From assembly GCA_963773665.1 (NCBI GenBank), contig CAVZBZ010000013.1:1-64000 (forward strand): DNA of 64,000 bases. The letters are read 5' to 3'. The DNA comes from DATJLY01 sp963773665 (GTDB lineage: Bacteria; Pseudomonadota; Alphaproteobacteria; ATCC43930; CGMCC-115725). Positions 8,184 through 20,094 of this stretch are shown piece after piece; within the stretch, counting starts at the first letter, position 1, and every line of letters starts with the position of its first letter. A program made the position numbers and the translations under genes. The notes below the pieces were generated by a model. It saw only the letters and a list, made by a program, of their open reading frames with translations. It was not told where the DNA came from and made no database searches.

Positions 8184-8193
8184 CGCCGCCCCC

Positions 8194-8847
8194 TCAGAAC
8201 TCGAACTCCTCGACCACCATCGGCTCGTTGCGCGCCGCGGCCGCCCAGTCCCTGAGCGCCGGATAGGCCCACAGCGAGTCGGCATAGAATTGCGCCTCGT
8301 CCTCGAGCGCGATGCGGTAGGTCCTGAGCCGGCTCACTACCGGCGCATACATCGCATCGGCGATGGTGAAGGCGCCGAAGAGGTAGCTTCCGCCCGCACC
8401 GAAGCGCCGCCGGCAATCGCGCCAGAGCGCGGCGATGCGGTCGAGATCGGCCTGCACCTCGGGCGCGACAGGCCTTCCTGGGAAGCTCGAGCGCATGTTC
8501 ATCGGCAGCGCCCGGCGCAGATTGGCGAACCCGGCATGCATCTCGTGGCTGACGGCGCGGGAAGCTGCGCGGGCGTCGCGGTCCTCGGGCCAAAGCCGCG
8601 CCGCGGGCCGGATTTCGGCCAGGTATTCGCCGATCGCGAGCGATTCCCAGACGGTCACGTCGCCATGCTGGAGCGCCGGGACCTTGCCCGAGGGCGAATG
8701 GCGCAGAATTTCAGTCCGGCTGCCCTGCTGCCACAGCGGGATCAGAACCTCGTCGAACTCGATTCCGGCAGCCTTCGCCATGAGCCAGGCCCTCAGCGAC
8801 CACGAGGAATAGTTCTTGTTGCCGATATAGATGGTGAACTCGGCCAT
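8194..8847 (-). CDS. Glutathione S-transferase family protein
   Basis: A 217-residue cytosolic GST. The N-terminal thioredoxin-like domain starts IYIGNKNYSSWSLRAW, where the serine pair sits at the usual glutathione-activating position. GKVPALQHGDVTVWESLAI provides the cis-proline and the glutamate/serine that bind the gamma-glutamyl group. The C-terminal domain is helical. Start ATG at 8847. It probably forms a short operon with aceB. Substrate unknown; the annotation rests on the fold signature and length. Confidence 0.9.
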   Translation of the reverse strand: MAEFTIYIGNKNYSSWSLRAWLMAKAAGIEFDEVLIPLWQQGSRTEILRHSPSGKVPALQHGDVTVWESLAIGEYLAEIRPAARLWPEDRDARAASRAVSHEMHAGFANLRRALPMNMRSSFPGRPVAPEVQADLDRIAALWRDCRRRFGAGGSYLFGAFTIADAMYAPVVSRLRTYRIALEDEAQFYADSLWAYPALRDWAAAARNEPMVVEEFEF

Positions 8848-8936
8848 CGGCTATCCTGACCGCGGTTGCCGCGCCCCGACTCTGGCGATGCCGGTTCCGG
8901 GGCGCAACCACTCACTTTGAGGCTCCTGCAAAACGG

Positions 8937-10345
8937 GTGCCGTTGCTGGAGGTTAGGGAATTGGTTGCAGGTCTCGTGCCGCCCGGCGGCGGCGCCATCC
9001 CGGTCACGCCGGTAACGAAGGCGGAGCTCGGAGCCCGGCTCCAGGCGCTTGGCGCCGCGTGCGAGCGCTGGGCCGAGGCCACCCGATTCGCCGCCGAGCC
9101 GGGCAAGCTCCTCCTCATCCCGGACGAGAACGGCCGGATCGGCCGCGTCCTCGCCGGCATGGCGGAGGGCGAATATCTGTGGGCGCTGGGGTCCTGTCCC
9201 GACGCGCTGCCCGAGGGGACCTATGCGCTCGAAGGCGCCCCTGGGCGCGCGGGCGAGACGCTCCTGGCGCTCGGCTGGGCGCTAGGGTCCTATGGCTTCA
9301 CCCGCTACAAGCGGCGCGAGCGCAGCCCGGCGCAGCTCGAATGGCCGGCCAATGCCGACCGCGCCCGGGTCGAGGCCGTGGCATCGGGATTCACGCTCGC
9401 CCGCGACCTCATCAACACGCCGGCCGAGGACATGGGCCCGGCCGAGCTGGCCCAGGCCGCCGAGGACATGGCGGCGCAACTGGGCGCGCACTGCAAGCTC
9501 ATCGTCGGCGACGGGTTGCTCGCCGCGAACTACCCGACCATCCACGCCGTCGGCCGCGCCAGCGTGCGGGCGCCGCGGCTCATCGACCTCACCTGGGGCG
9601 ACGAGAGCGCGCCCAAAACTCACGCTCGTCGGCAAGGGCGTGTGCTTCGACAGCGGCGGCCTCGATCTGAAGCCAGCGTCCGGCATGCTGAATATGAAGA
9701 AGGACATGGGCGGCGCCGCGACGCTCATGGGCCTCGCCCGGGTGGTGATGGCGCTGAAACTGCCCGTGCGGCTGCGCGTCCTCGTTCCGGCGGTCGAGAA
9801 TTCCGTCGCGGGCAACGCTTTTCGGCCGCGCGACATAATCCGCACGCGCAAGGGCATCACCGTCGAGGTCGGCAACACGGACGCCGAGGGCCGGCTCGTC
9901 CTATGCGACGCGCTTGCCGAGGCCGCGCGCGAGCGCCCCTCCCTCATCCTCGACATGGCGACGCTCACCGGTGCGGCGCGCGTCGCGCTTGGGGCCCGAG
10001 CTGCCGGCGCTTTTCTGCAACGACGACGCGCTCGCCGCCGATCTTCTGGCTGCGGGCGTGTCGGAGCGCGATCCGCTGTGGCGGCTGCCGCTCTGGGCGC
10101 CCTATCGCGAGCTGCTCAAGAGCAATGTCGCCGACATCAACAACGTGTCCGAGGGGAGTTTCGCCGGCGCCATCACCGCGGCGCTCTATCTCGCCGAGTT
10201 CGTGCCGGGCGACATCCCCTGGGCGCATATCGACACTTACGCCTGGAACGCCAAGACCCGCCCCGGCCGGCCCGAGGGCGGCGAGGCGCTGGGCCTGCGC
10301 GCGCTGCTGGCGCTCGTCGAGCGCCGCTTCGGCGGGGGCGGCTGA
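8937..10345 (+). CDS. Leucyl aminopeptidase family protein (M17), two frameshifts in this sequence
   Basis: Cytosolic dizinc aminopeptidase that removes N-terminal residues from peptides. The metal- and carbonate-binding motifs are present but in two different frames: VGKGVCFDSGGLDLKP, NMKKDMGGAA and NTDAEGRLVLCDAL (the M17 signature). Frame changes lie near 9616, where CCCAAAACTC has one extra A, and near 10000, where TTGGGGCCC has one extra G. Correcting both gives about 468 residues with no internal stop. GTG start at 8937. The stop overlaps the next ATG as TGATG. The short N-terminal domain is typical of the PepA-like variants common in Alphaproteobacteria. Whether the shifts are real is uncertain. 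Confidence 0.85.
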
Positions 10346-10806
10346 TGCCGGCCTCGGCCGACCGCGAAGCCCGTCCGCGCCCGCGCCGCATCGCCGCCGC
10401 CGCAGCCGGCGCCGATGCGGCGCCCGCCGCGCGGACGAGCGTCCTCTTCCGGCACCCCTCCGGGCAGCGCGCGAAGCGCGTCAAGCTCGGTTTCGCCTGG
10501 GACCTCTTTCTCTTCGCCGGGTTTTTCGGCGTGCCGCTGTTCCTGCGCGGGCTTGCGCCTTGGGGCGCCGCGGTGCTGGCTCTGTGGCTCGCCGATCTGG
10601 GCCTCGGGCGGCTGGCGCCGGAGCATCTGCGCCTGCCGCTCGAACTGGCGCTCTTTGCCGCATTTTTGGGCCTTCAGGTCTATTTGGGGTTCAAGGGCAA
10701 CGCGCTCACCGCGCGCGCCTGCCGGGGGCGCGGCTGGCAGCCCGAAGCCGCGCGCGATCCGGCCGTGCGCAAGGCGCTGCAAAGCTGGGGCATCGCGCCG
10801 GCGTGA
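10345..10806 (+). CDS. DUF2628-like membrane protein
   Basis: A 153-residue protein that shares TGATG with the aminopeptidase stop, so translation is probably coupled. An Ala/Arg/Pro-rich N-terminus of about 45 residues is followed by hydrophobic spans at roughly 50-85 and 95-115, then a GNALTARACRGRGW segment resembling the G-N-x-x-R-x-R-x-L/A-x-x-R-G-W tail of DUF2628 proteins. Family function is unknown. It may be a small inner-membrane protein. The start is fixed by the overlap. Confidence 0.65.
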   Translation: MPASADREARPRPRRIAAAAAGADAAPAARTSVLFRHPSGQRAKRVKLGFAWDLFLFAGFFGVPLFLRGLAPWGAAVLALWLADLGLGRLAPEHLRLPLELALFAAFLGLQVYLGFKGNALTARACRGRGWQPEAARDPAVRKALQSWGIAPA

Positions 10807-10831
10807 CTTATCTCAGGACTGGAGGCAAAAC

Positions 10832-11200
10832 ATGGCCCGCATCCGCCACCTCGCCATTCTCACCGAGGACGTCGAACGGCTGGTGAAATTCTATACCAAC
10901 TCGTTCGGCCTCAAGATCGTCGCGGGAGTGGGCACGGCGACCTATCTGACCGACGGCCACATCAACCTGGCGATCATCCCGATCGGCCCCGAGCGGGCGA
11001 TCGAGGGCAGCCATCTCAGGGAAGGCATCAACCATTTCGGCTTCGAGGTGGACAGCGTCGATGCGCTCGTGCCGGTGTGCCGCGAGTGGGGCGCGGCGAT
11101 GGACGTGACGAAGCGGCCGCCCAACCGCGAGGCCGAGTTCCGCGTCTACGACCCCGACGGCAACCCGGTCGATCTGTCCAAGCACGGCTGGCCGCACTGA
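10832..11200 (+). CDS. VOC-family (glyoxalase/dioxygenase fold) protein
   Basis: A 122-residue single-domain vicinal-oxygen-chelate protein. It begins IRHLAILTEDVERLVKFYTNSFGLK, the usual beta-alpha module with a metal-ligand histidine, and ends EFRVYDPDGNPVDLSKHGW, with a second candidate ligand region. A strong GGAGG at 10821-10825 fixes the ATG at 10832. Family members include glyoxalase I, extradiol dioxygenases and resistance proteins; the substrate is not predictable. It converges with the yejF stop 10 bp away. Confidence 0.85.
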   Translation: MARIRHLAILTEDVERLVKFYTNSFGLKIVAGVGTATYLTDGHINLAIIPIGPERAIEGSHLREGINHFGFEVDSVDALVPVCREWGAAMDVTKRPPNREAEFRVYDPDGNPVDLSKHGWPH

Positions 11201-11209
11201 CCGGCTGAT

Positions 11210-12840
<1,631 letters not shown>

Positions 12841-12844
12841 CAGA

Positions 12845-13924
12845 TCACATCCCGATCTTCCGCGGATCGAACGCGTCGCGCACCGCCTCGCCGATGAAGA
12901 TGAGCAGGTCAGCATCACGGCGAGGACGAAGAAGGCGGTGAGGCCGAGCCAGGGCGCCTGGAGGTTGGCCTTGCCCTGCGCCAGAAGCTCGCCGAGCGAG
13001 GGCGAGCCGGGCGGCAGGCCGAAGCCCAGGAAATCGAGCGAGGTGAGGGTCGTGATCGAGCCGTTGAGGATGAAAGGCAGGAAGGTCAGCGTCGCCACCA
13101 TCGCGTTCGGCAGCACGTGGCGGCGGATGATGACCGGGTTCGAGACGCCCAAGGCGCGTGCCGCGCGCACATAGTCGAAATTGCGCGCGCGCAGGAACTC
13201 GGCGCGCACCAGATCGACGAGCGACATCCACGAGAACAGCAGCATGATCGCGAGCAGCCACCAGAAATTCGGCTCGATGATGCTCGACAGGATGATGAGG
13301 AGATAGAGCACCGGCAGGCCCGACCAGATCTCGAGGAAGCGCTGGAACATGAGATCGGTGAGGCCGCCGTAATAGCCCTGCACCGCGCCCGCCGCGACGC
13401 CGATCACCGAGCTCGACAGCGTGAGCGCCAGTCCGAACAGCACCGAGATGCGGAACCCGTAGATGAGCCGCGCCAGCACGTCGCGGCCCTGGTCGTCGGT
13501 GCCGAGCCAGTCGGCCGCCGTCGGCGGCGACGGCGCGGGCGAGGGCAGATCGTAGTTGATCGTGCCATAGGCGAACGGGATGGGCGGCCACACCATCCAG
13601 CCCTTCGCCTCGATGTGGCGGGCGACATCGGGGTCGCGATAGTCGGCCGCGATCGGCAGATCGCCGCCGAACGCCGCTTCGGGATAATCGGCGAACACCG
13701 GGAAATAGAGATGTCCGTCATAGGACACGACGAGCGGCCGGTCGTTGGCGATGAACTCGGCGACCGAGCGCAAGCCCGAACAGCACGAGGAAGATCCAGA
13801 GCGACCAGAAGCCGCGCCGGTTGGCGCGGAAATTGGCAAAGCGCCGCTGGGTGAGCGGCGTCACGCGAAAACCCAGCACCGTCGGCGCACGGGCGCGCTG
13901 AAGCGTGACCGCTTCGCTCGTCAT
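12845..13924 (-). CDS. yejE: YejE-type permease of an oligopeptide ABC importer, frameshifted
   Basis: Second permease of the importer, about 358 residues. It has an N-terminal cytoplasmic segment (TPLTQRRFANFRANRRGFWS), a first helix, then a large periplasmic loop characteristic of YejE (DRPLVVSYDGHLYFPVFADYP). Five further helices follow, with the binding-protein-dependent permease motif ARALGVSNPVIIRRHVLPNA. Frame shifts lie near 13770 (one extra base) and 12907 (one missing). The ATG overlaps the yejB stop as ATGA, so the genes are coupled. No internal stops are seen outside the shift points. Confidence 0.85.
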
Positions 13925-15009
13925 ACCTCGCGCGTCCCGAAATCGATGCGCGGATCGACCAGCATGTAGGTGAGGTCGCTGACGAGCTTCAAGCACGAGC
14001 CCCATGAGCGTGTAGATGTAGAGCGTGCCGAACATGATCGGATAATCGCGCCCGATCGCCGCCTGGAAGCCCAAGAGCCCGAGCCCGTCGAGCGAGAAGA
14101 TCACCTCGACCAGCAGCGCGCCGGTGAACAGGATCGAGACGAAGGCCGCGGGGAACCCGGCGATCACCAGCAGCATGGCGTTGCGGAAGACGTGGCCGTA
14201 GAGCACGCGGCCCTCGCTCAGCCCCTTGGCGCGCGCCGTCACGACATACTGCTTGTTGATCTCCTCGAGGAAGCGAGTTCTTGGTCAGCATGGTGAGGCT
14301 GGCGAAGCTGCCGATCACGAGCGACAGCACCGGCAGCGCGATGTGCCAGAAATAATCGAGGATGCGGTGCGGCCAGCCGAAGCTCGCCCAATTGTCCGAG
14401 GTGAGCCCGCGCAGCGGAAACCACGAGAGATAGCTGCCGCCGGCGAACAGCACGATGAGCAGCACGGCGAAGAGGAAGCTCGGGATGGCATAGCCCACGA
14501 TGACGACGGCGCTCGTCCACATGTCGAACGGGCTGCCGTCGCGCACCGCCTTGCGGATGCCGAGCGGAATCGAGATGAGATAGGTGAGCAGCGTCGTCCA
14601 CAATCCGAGCGAGATCGATACCGGCAGCTTGTCGGCGATGAGCTTGATGACCGGCCGGTCGCTGATAGAAGCTCTTGCCGAAATTGAAGGTGAGATAGTT
14701 CTCGAGCATCAGCCAGAAACGCTCGGGCGCCGGCTTGTCGAAGCCGTAGAGCTTCTGGATCTGCTTGATGAATTCCGGATCGAGCCCGCGCGAGCCGCGC
14801 GTCTCCCCGGCCGAGGTGGGGCTCGAAGTGAGCTCGCCGCCGCCGCCCGAGACGCGCGCCAAGGTGCCGCCCGCGGTCCCCTTCAATTCGGCGATGAGCT
14901 GATCGACCGGCCCGCCCGGCGCCGCCTGCACGATGACGAAATTGACCAGGATGATGGCGAACAGCGTCGGGATCATGAGCAGGATGCGGCGAACCGCGTA
15001 GGCGAGCAT
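13921..15009 (-). CDS. yejB: YejB-type permease of an oligopeptide ABC importer, frameshifted
   Basis: First permease of the importer, about 362 residues. It starts MLAYAVRRILLMIPTLFAII, a typical YejB first helix, followed by a periplasmic loop and the conserved LDPEFIKQIQKLYGFDKPAP stretch. The EAA-type loop reads TARAKGLSEGRVLYGHVFRNA. Frame shifts, each best explained by one extra base, lie near 14665, 14272 and 13988. Start ATG at 15009, 7 bp after the yejA stop; the stop overlaps yejE. Part of a four-gene operon transcribed leftward. Confidence 0.85.
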
Positions 15010-15016
15010 CAGAAGC

Positions 15017-16845
15017 TCACTTCTGCTGAACCTGGCTCTTCTTCGCCTCGACGTCGCCGGCGCGGGCGGGATCGACCCACCACGCTGTCGAGAGTCGAGC
15101 GCGTAGGGCGGCGGGGACTTCGGTTCGCCGAACTTGTCCCAATGGGCGACGCGGAAATATGTCAGGTGCCAGTTGGGAATGACGTAGTAGCCGTTGAGCA
15201 GCACGCGGTCGAGCGCATGCGTCGAAGCGACGAGGCTTGCGCGGTCGTCGGCGTGAATGACGCGCTCGACCAGCCGATCGACCGCCTTGCTCTTGATGCC
15301 GGCGAGATTGAAGCTGCCCGGCTCGTCCGCGGCCTGCCGAGCTCCAATAGTCGCGCTGCTCGTTGCCCGGCGACAGCGACTCGCCCCAGGCTGCGATCGA
15401 CATGTCGTAATCGAAGCCGCGCATGCGGTTCTCGTACTGCGCCGGATCGACCGTGCGCACGTTCATCGCGATGCCGGCGCGCTTCAGGTTTTGCGCGAAC
15501 GGCAGCACGACGCGCTCGAACTCCGGCTGCACCAGCAGGAACTCGAACGCGAAGGGCTGGCCGTCCGCGTTGACGAGCTGCTCGTTCTTGACGGCTCCAG
15601 CCGGCGGCTGCCAGAAGCCTCAGCGCCTGGCGCAGATTGTCGCGGATATTGCCCGAGCCGTCGGTCGCGGGCGGCTCGAACGGCGTGGTGAAGACCGCGT
15701 CCGGAATCTCGCCCTTCAGCGGTTCGAGGATCTTGAGCTCGTCGCCTTGCGGCATGCCCGACGAGGCGAGGTCGGAGTTGGAGAAATAGCTCTTCGGTTC
15801 GCGTATAGGCGCCGTAGAACAGGTTCTTGTCGGCCCACTCGAAATCGAACAGATAGCCCAGCGCCTGGCGCACGCGCGCGTCCTTGAAAAGCGGCCGTCG
15901 CGTGTTGAAGACGAAGGCCTGCATCCCCTCCGGCACCTTGTTCGGAATTTCTTCCTTCTTGATGAGGCCCTGCTGCAGCGCCGGCCCGTCATAACCGATG
16001 GCCCAGTTCTTCGCGACGTTCTCGATGCGGATGTCGTACTGCCCGGCCTTGAACGCCTCGAGCGCGATCGTCTGGTCGCGATAATAGTCGTAGCGGATCG
16101 TTGCGAAATTGTGCCGCCCGACATTGACCGGCAGATCCTTCGCCCAGTAATCGTCGACGCGGGCGATAGGTGATGGCGCGGCCGGGATCGACCGTCGCGA
16201 TCTTGTAGGGGCCGCTGCCCAAGGGCGGGTCGAGCGTCGTCTCGGTCGAAATCGCGCTTCTCCCAATAGGCTTTCGGCAGCACCGGCATCTCGCCGACGA
16301 TCTGCGGCAGCTCGCGGTTGTCGTTGCTGCGGAAGGTGAAGCGCACGCCGCGCTCGCCCTCCTTCTCGGCCTTCACGCACGTCGGCGTAATAGAGCCGGT
16401 AGCGCGGATGGCCCTTCGCCTTCAGCGTATCAAAGGTCCAGATCACGTCCTCGGGCGTGATCGGCGTGCCGTCGTGCAAAGCGCGCCTCCTTGCGCAGCC
16501 GTGTAGAGCACCGACTTGCGGTCGGGCGCCACCTCGACGCTCTCGGCGATGAGCCCATATGAGGCGACCGGCTCGTCCGGCGCCGATGCGAGCAAGCGTG
16601 TCGAAGATGAGCCCGACGCCCGCTGCGGGAACGCCCTTCAAGGTGAAGGGATTGAGCGTGTCGAACGTGCCGATCGCCTCATATTTCACCGCGCCGCCTT
16701 TGGGCGCGTCGGGATTGACGTAATCGAAATGCTTGAAGTCCGGCGGATATTTCAGCTCGCCATAGAGCGAGAGCCCATGCTCGGCCGCGCCCTTAGCGGA
16801 CGGCACGAGGATGACGAGCGCAACGACGAGAGCGATGAACCGCAT
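15017..16845 (-). CDS. yejA: YejA-type oligopeptide-binding protein, heavily frameshifted
   Basis: Periplasmic receptor (SBP family 5) of the importer, about 606 residues after correction. The signal peptide MRFIALVVALVILVPSAKGA is followed by EHGLSLYGELKYPPDFKHFD, the YejA hallmark, then NPDAPKGGAVKYEAIGTFDT. Conserved blocks appear in all three frames in turn: TPITPEDVIWTFDTLK, LGSGPYKIATVDPGRAITY, VDDYWAKDLPVNVGRHNF, FNTRRPLFKDARVRQALGY, NWHLTYFRVAHWDKFGEP. About ten shifts occur (near 16600, 16500, 16445, 16380, 16245, 16170, 15797, 15600, 15340 and 15085), nearly all one extra base. Yej systems import peptides and in relatives confer microcin C uptake or peptide resistance. Confidence 0.85.
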
Positions 16846-16900
16846 GGCGCGGACTTTAGTGCGGAATCACATGCCCGACGACGGAATGTTTGCTGGCAGC

Positions 16901-17698
16901 TCAGCCCGCCGCGAGCGCCGCGCGCGCCGCGTCCAGCATCCGGCGGTCGCCGCAGGCGATGACGCGGCCGTCGGCGCCGAGATCGAGCGCGCTTCCGTGC
17001 CAGTCGGCGATCACGCCGCCCGCGCCCTCGATCACCGGCACGAGCGCCGAGAAATCGTAAGGCTTCAGGTCGCACTCGACGACCAGGTCGATGAAGCCGC
17101 TCGCAAGCTGCGCATAGGCGTAGCAGTCGGCGCCGAAGCGCGCGAGCTTCACCCGGCGCTTGAGCCGCGCAAAGCCTTCGGCGTCGGCGCCGCGGAACAT
17201 GTCGGGCGAGGTCGTATAGAGCGTCGCGTGCGCAAGGTCGGCGCACGCGCGCGTGCGAATGGGCTTGCCGTTGAGCGTCGAGCTCTGTCCCGCGACGCCC
17301 AGCCAGCGCTCGCCGAGCACCGGCTGGTCGATCACGCCGAGCACCGGCCGGCCGCGGTGCGCCAGCGCGATGAGCGTGCCGAAGATCGGGATGCCGCTGA
17401 TGAAGTTCTTGGTGCCGTCGATCGGATCGAGCACCCAGACGAATTCGGCGTCCGCGCGCTCGCGGCCTTCTTCCTCGCCTATGACGCCGTGATCGGGAAA
17501 GGTTTGCGCGATGAGACGGCGCATGGCGCGCTCGGCCTCGCGGTCGGCGATGGTGACGGGCGTCAGGTCGGGCTTGTCGTCGATCGCGACGGCAGTGCGG
17601 AAATAGCGCCGCACGATCGCGCCGGCGGCATCGGCAAGCGCATGGGCGAGTGCCACATGCTCGGGCGCGACGGGCGCAAGCGCGCCGCGCGCGGCCAC
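16901..17698 (-). CDS. hisN: Histidinol-phosphatase, inositol-monophosphatase family
   Basis: Mg2+-dependent phosphatase of 265 residues, normal for HisN. The metal-binding motifs are GEEEG at about residue 74-78, DPIDGTKNF at about 91-99 and the C-terminal YDFSALVPVIEGAGG, where the family has W/Y-D-x-A. The SGIPIFGTLIAL and YTTSPDMF stretches favour the HisN branch over SuhB, but inositol monophosphatase activity cannot be excluded. Start at the ATG at 17698, 1 bp from the cytochrome gene stop on the same strand, so a two-gene unit with the cytochrome upstream is likely. Confidence 0.88.
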   Translation of the reverse strand: MAARGALAPVAPEHVALAHALADAAGAIVRRYFRTAVAIDDKPDLTPVTIADREAERAMRRLIAQTFPDHGVIGEEEGRERADAEFVWVLDPIDGTKNFISGIPIFGTLIALAHRGRPVLGVIDQPVLGERWLGVAGQSSTLNGKPIRTRACADLAHATLYTTSPDMFRGADAEGFARLKRRVKLARFGADCYAYAQLASGFIDLVVECDLKPYDFSALVPVIEGAGGVIADWHGSALDLGADGRVIACGDRRMLDAARAALAAG

Positions 17699-17699
17699 G

Positions 17700-18308
17700 C
17701 TACTTCGCGCCTTGAGGGCTCGCGGCCGGGGCTGCCGCCGGGGCGGGCGCCGGCGCCGGGGCCTCGCTCGCCAGCGGCTTCGGGCTGTCGCTCAGCGAAT
17801 TGAGATAGGCCACGATGTCGGCGCGCTCCTTCGTCTTGGTCACGCCGACGAACGTCATCTTGGTGCCCTTGGCGAAGTCCTGCGGCTTGAACAGCCACTG
17901 GTTCAGCAGGTCCGGCGTCCAGGTCTTGCCGCTCCCGGCCTGCTTCAGCGTCGCCGAGAAATCGTAATTGCCGCGGTCGTGCGCGATCTCGTCGCCGACG
18001 ATGCCGTAGAGATTGGGGCCGACGCGGTTCGGCCCGCCCTTGTCGAAGGTGTGGCATGCGGCGCACACCTTGGTGTCGTTCTTGCCGGCATCGACGCTCG
18101 CCTGCGCGAGGAGCGGTCCGATCGGTTCGGGCCCGGCCGCCTTCGCCGCTTCCTGCGAGGGTGCGGCCTCGGGCGCGCCCGCGACCTCGTACGCGTTCTT
18201 CGCCAGCATCTTCGGCACGACCAGCTTGTCGGCGAGAATGCCGGAGACCATCGCCAGGATCAGCGAAACCAGAATGGCCGCTGCGATCTTGTTCGCTTCG
18301 AATGACAT
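17700..18308 (-). CDS. cycM: Membrane-anchored c-type cytochrome (CycM-like)
   Basis: A 202-residue cytochrome with an uncleaved N-terminal helix (AAAILVSLILAMVSGILADK, about residues 10-29) and a periplasmic class I cytochrome domain. Haem attachment is CAACH at about residue 92-96, and the methionine ligand is in GTKMTFVG. An Ala/Pro-rich tail follows. In Rhizobiales, CycM carries electrons from the bc1 complex to the aa3 oxidase and sits beside kdsB and pheA, as here. Start at the ATG at 18308; the longer open frame upstream overlaps the divergent kdsB leader and has no conserved sequence. Confidence 0.88.
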   Translation of the reverse strand: MSFEANKIAAAILVSLILAMVSGILADKLVVPKMLAKNAYEVAGAPEAAPSQEAAKAAGPEPIGPLLAQASVDAGKNDTKVCAACHTFDKGGPNRVGPNLYGIVGDEIAHDRGNYDFSATLKQAGSGKTWTPDLLNQWLFKPQDFAKGTKMTFVGVTKTKERADIVAYLNSLSDSPKPLASEAPAPAPAPAAAPAASPQGAK

Positions 18309-18459
18309 GCCACCCCCGAAAGAGAATTGGTCTTGACGGTTCGCTGTTGACTCGGAAGCGAGCGTGAGAGAAGCCAATTTTCGCTGACAACTCAAACGAA
18401 ATGTGATTGAAGCGGGGGACAGGGGCCGCGGATGCGGCATAACGCCGCAAGAAAAGGCC

Positions 18460-19197
18460 ATGAATCCCATCGTCGTCATTCCGGCGCGGATGCGTTCGAC
18501 GCGGCTACCGGGGAAGCCGCTCGCCGATATCGGCGGCGCGCCGATGATCGTCCATGTCTGGCGCCGGGCCATGGCGGCGGGTGCCGGCCCGGTCGTGGTC
18601 GCCTGTGCCGAGGCCGAGATCGCCAAGGCGGTCGAGGATGCTGGCGGCCGCGCCGTGCTGACGCGGGCGGAGCATCCCTCGGGCTCCGACCGCGTCTTCG
18701 AGGCGGTCGAGGCGCTCGACCCGGAACGGCGGCACGACGTCGTCGTCAATCTCCAGGGCGACCTGCCGCTCATCGACCCGGCCGCGATCCGCGAGGTACT
18801 CGCGCCATTGGGCGATGAAGGCGTCGATATCGCGACGCTCGCCGCAATCATCGACAACGACGCCGACCGGCGCGCCGAAAGCGTGGTCAAGATCGCGGCC
18901 GCCTTCGCTCCCGGATCGCGCGTCGCGCGCGCCCTCTATTTCAGCCGCCTGCCGGTGCCGTGGGGCGAGGGGCCGCTCTATCACCATATCGGGATTTATG
19001 CCTACCGCCGCGCCGCACTCGCGCGCTTCGTGGCGCTGCCCGAGAGCGCGCTCGAGCGGCGCGAGCGGCTCGAGCAGCTGCGCGCGCTCGAAGCAGGATT
19101 GCGCATCGAGGTGGCGCTCGTTGACACGGTTCCTTTGGGTGTCGATACTCCGGACGATCTTGCGCGCGTCCGCGCGCTCATCGCCTCCGCGCCATGA
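18460..19197 (+). CDS. kdsB: 3-deoxy-manno-octulosonate cytidylyltransferase
   Basis: Activates Kdo with CTP to CMP-Kdo for lipopolysaccharide inner-core synthesis, in the cytoplasm. 245 residues. The nucleotide-binding motif IPARMRSTRLPGKPLADIGG is at about residues 6-25. HPSGSDRVFEA, VVNLQGDLPLIDP and HHIGIYAYRR are family signatures. Start at the ATG at 18460 after AAAAGG; the upstream in-frame ATG at 18403 would add a non-conserved leader. It overlaps pheA by 4 bp (ATGA) and diverges from cycM. Confidence 0.95.
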   Translation: MNPIVVIPARMRSTRLPGKPLADIGGAPMIVHVWRRAMAAGAGPVVVACAEAEIAKAVEDAGGRAVLTRAEHPSGSDRVFEAVEALDPERRHDVVVNLQGDLPLIDPAAIREVLAPLGDEGVDIATLAAIIDNDADRRAESVVKIAAAFAPGSRVARALYFSRLPVPWGEGPLYHHIGIYAYRRAALARFVALPESALERRERLEQLRALEAGLRIEVALVDTVPLGVDTPDDLARVRALIASAP

Positions 19198-20069
19198 CCG
19201 CCAGCACCGATCCGGCCCGCATTATCGCTTTTCAGGGCGCGCCCGGCGCCTATTCCGATCTTGCGTGCCGCGAGGTCTATCCGGATCTTGCGACGCTCGC
19301 CTGCGAGACGTTCGAGGACGCGATTCTCGCCGTGCGCGAAGGCCGCGCCGCGCTCGCCATGCTGCCGATCGAGAACTCGGTCGCGGGCCGCGTCGCCGAC
19401 ATTCATCATCTGATGCCGGATTCCGGCCTCACCATCATCGGCGAGCATTTCCAGCGCGTGAACCATCACCTGCTGGCATTGCCGGGCGCCACCCTCGAGG
19501 GACTGAAGACGGTGCGCAGCCACGTCCACGCGCTATCGCAATGCCGCGCGCTCATCCGCAAGCTCGGCCTCACGCCGCACGTCGCCGCCGATACCGCGGG
19601 CGCTGCATCCGAGCTCGCCGAGCGCGGCGACAAGACGGTCGCGGCGATCGCGTCCGAGCTCGCGGGCAAGATCTACGGCCTCGTCTCGCTCATGCAGAAC
19701 ATCGAGGACGAGGAGCACAACACCACGCGCTTTCTCGTCATGGCGAAGGAGCCGCGGCCGCTGCCCGCGGACTGCAAGCGCGCCATCACCACTTTCGTGT
19801 TCCGTGTGCGCAACGTGCCGGCCGCGCTCTTCAAGGCCATGGGCGGGTTCGCGACGAACGGCGTCAACATGACCAAGCTCGAGAGCTACATGGTCGGCGG
19901 CCGCTTCACCGCGACGCAGTTCTACGCCGACGTGGACGGCAGGCCCGAGGACCGCCCGCTCGCACTCGCCTTCGAGGAGCTGCGCTTCTTCTCGCGCGAG
20001 GTCAAAATCCTCGGGACCTACCCGGCCCACCCTTTCCGCGAGGAATTGAGCCAGCTCGGCGGCGATTAG
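19194..20069 (+). CDS. pheA: Prephenate dehydratase
   Basis: Monofunctional dehydratase converting prephenate to phenylpyruvate in phenylalanine synthesis. 291 residues. The catalytic domain runs from IAFQGAPGAYSDLACRE to EHNTTRFLVMAKE; the T-R-F motif contains the catalytic threonine. An ACT regulatory domain follows (about 200-285; TFVFRVRNVPAALFKAMGG and KLESYMVGG), which binds phenylalanine for feedback control in relatives. No chorismate mutase domain is present. Translation is coupled to kdsB through the ATGA overlap. Confidence 0.96.
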   Translation: MTASTDPARIIAFQGAPGAYSDLACREVYPDLATLACETFEDAILAVREGRAALAMLPIENSVAGRVADIHHLMPDSGLTIIGEHFQRVNHHLLALPGATLEGLKTVRSHVHALSQCRALIRKLGLTPHVAADTAGAASELAERGDKTVAAIASELAGKIYGLVSLMQNIEDEEHNTTRFLVMAKEPRPLPADCKRAITTFVFRVRNVPAALFKAMGGFATNGVNMTKLESYMVGGRFTATQFYADVDGRPEDRPLALAFEELRFFSREVKILGTYPAHPFREELSQLGGD

Positions 20070-20094
20070 ATTTCCCGTCGCGTATTTTCACCCC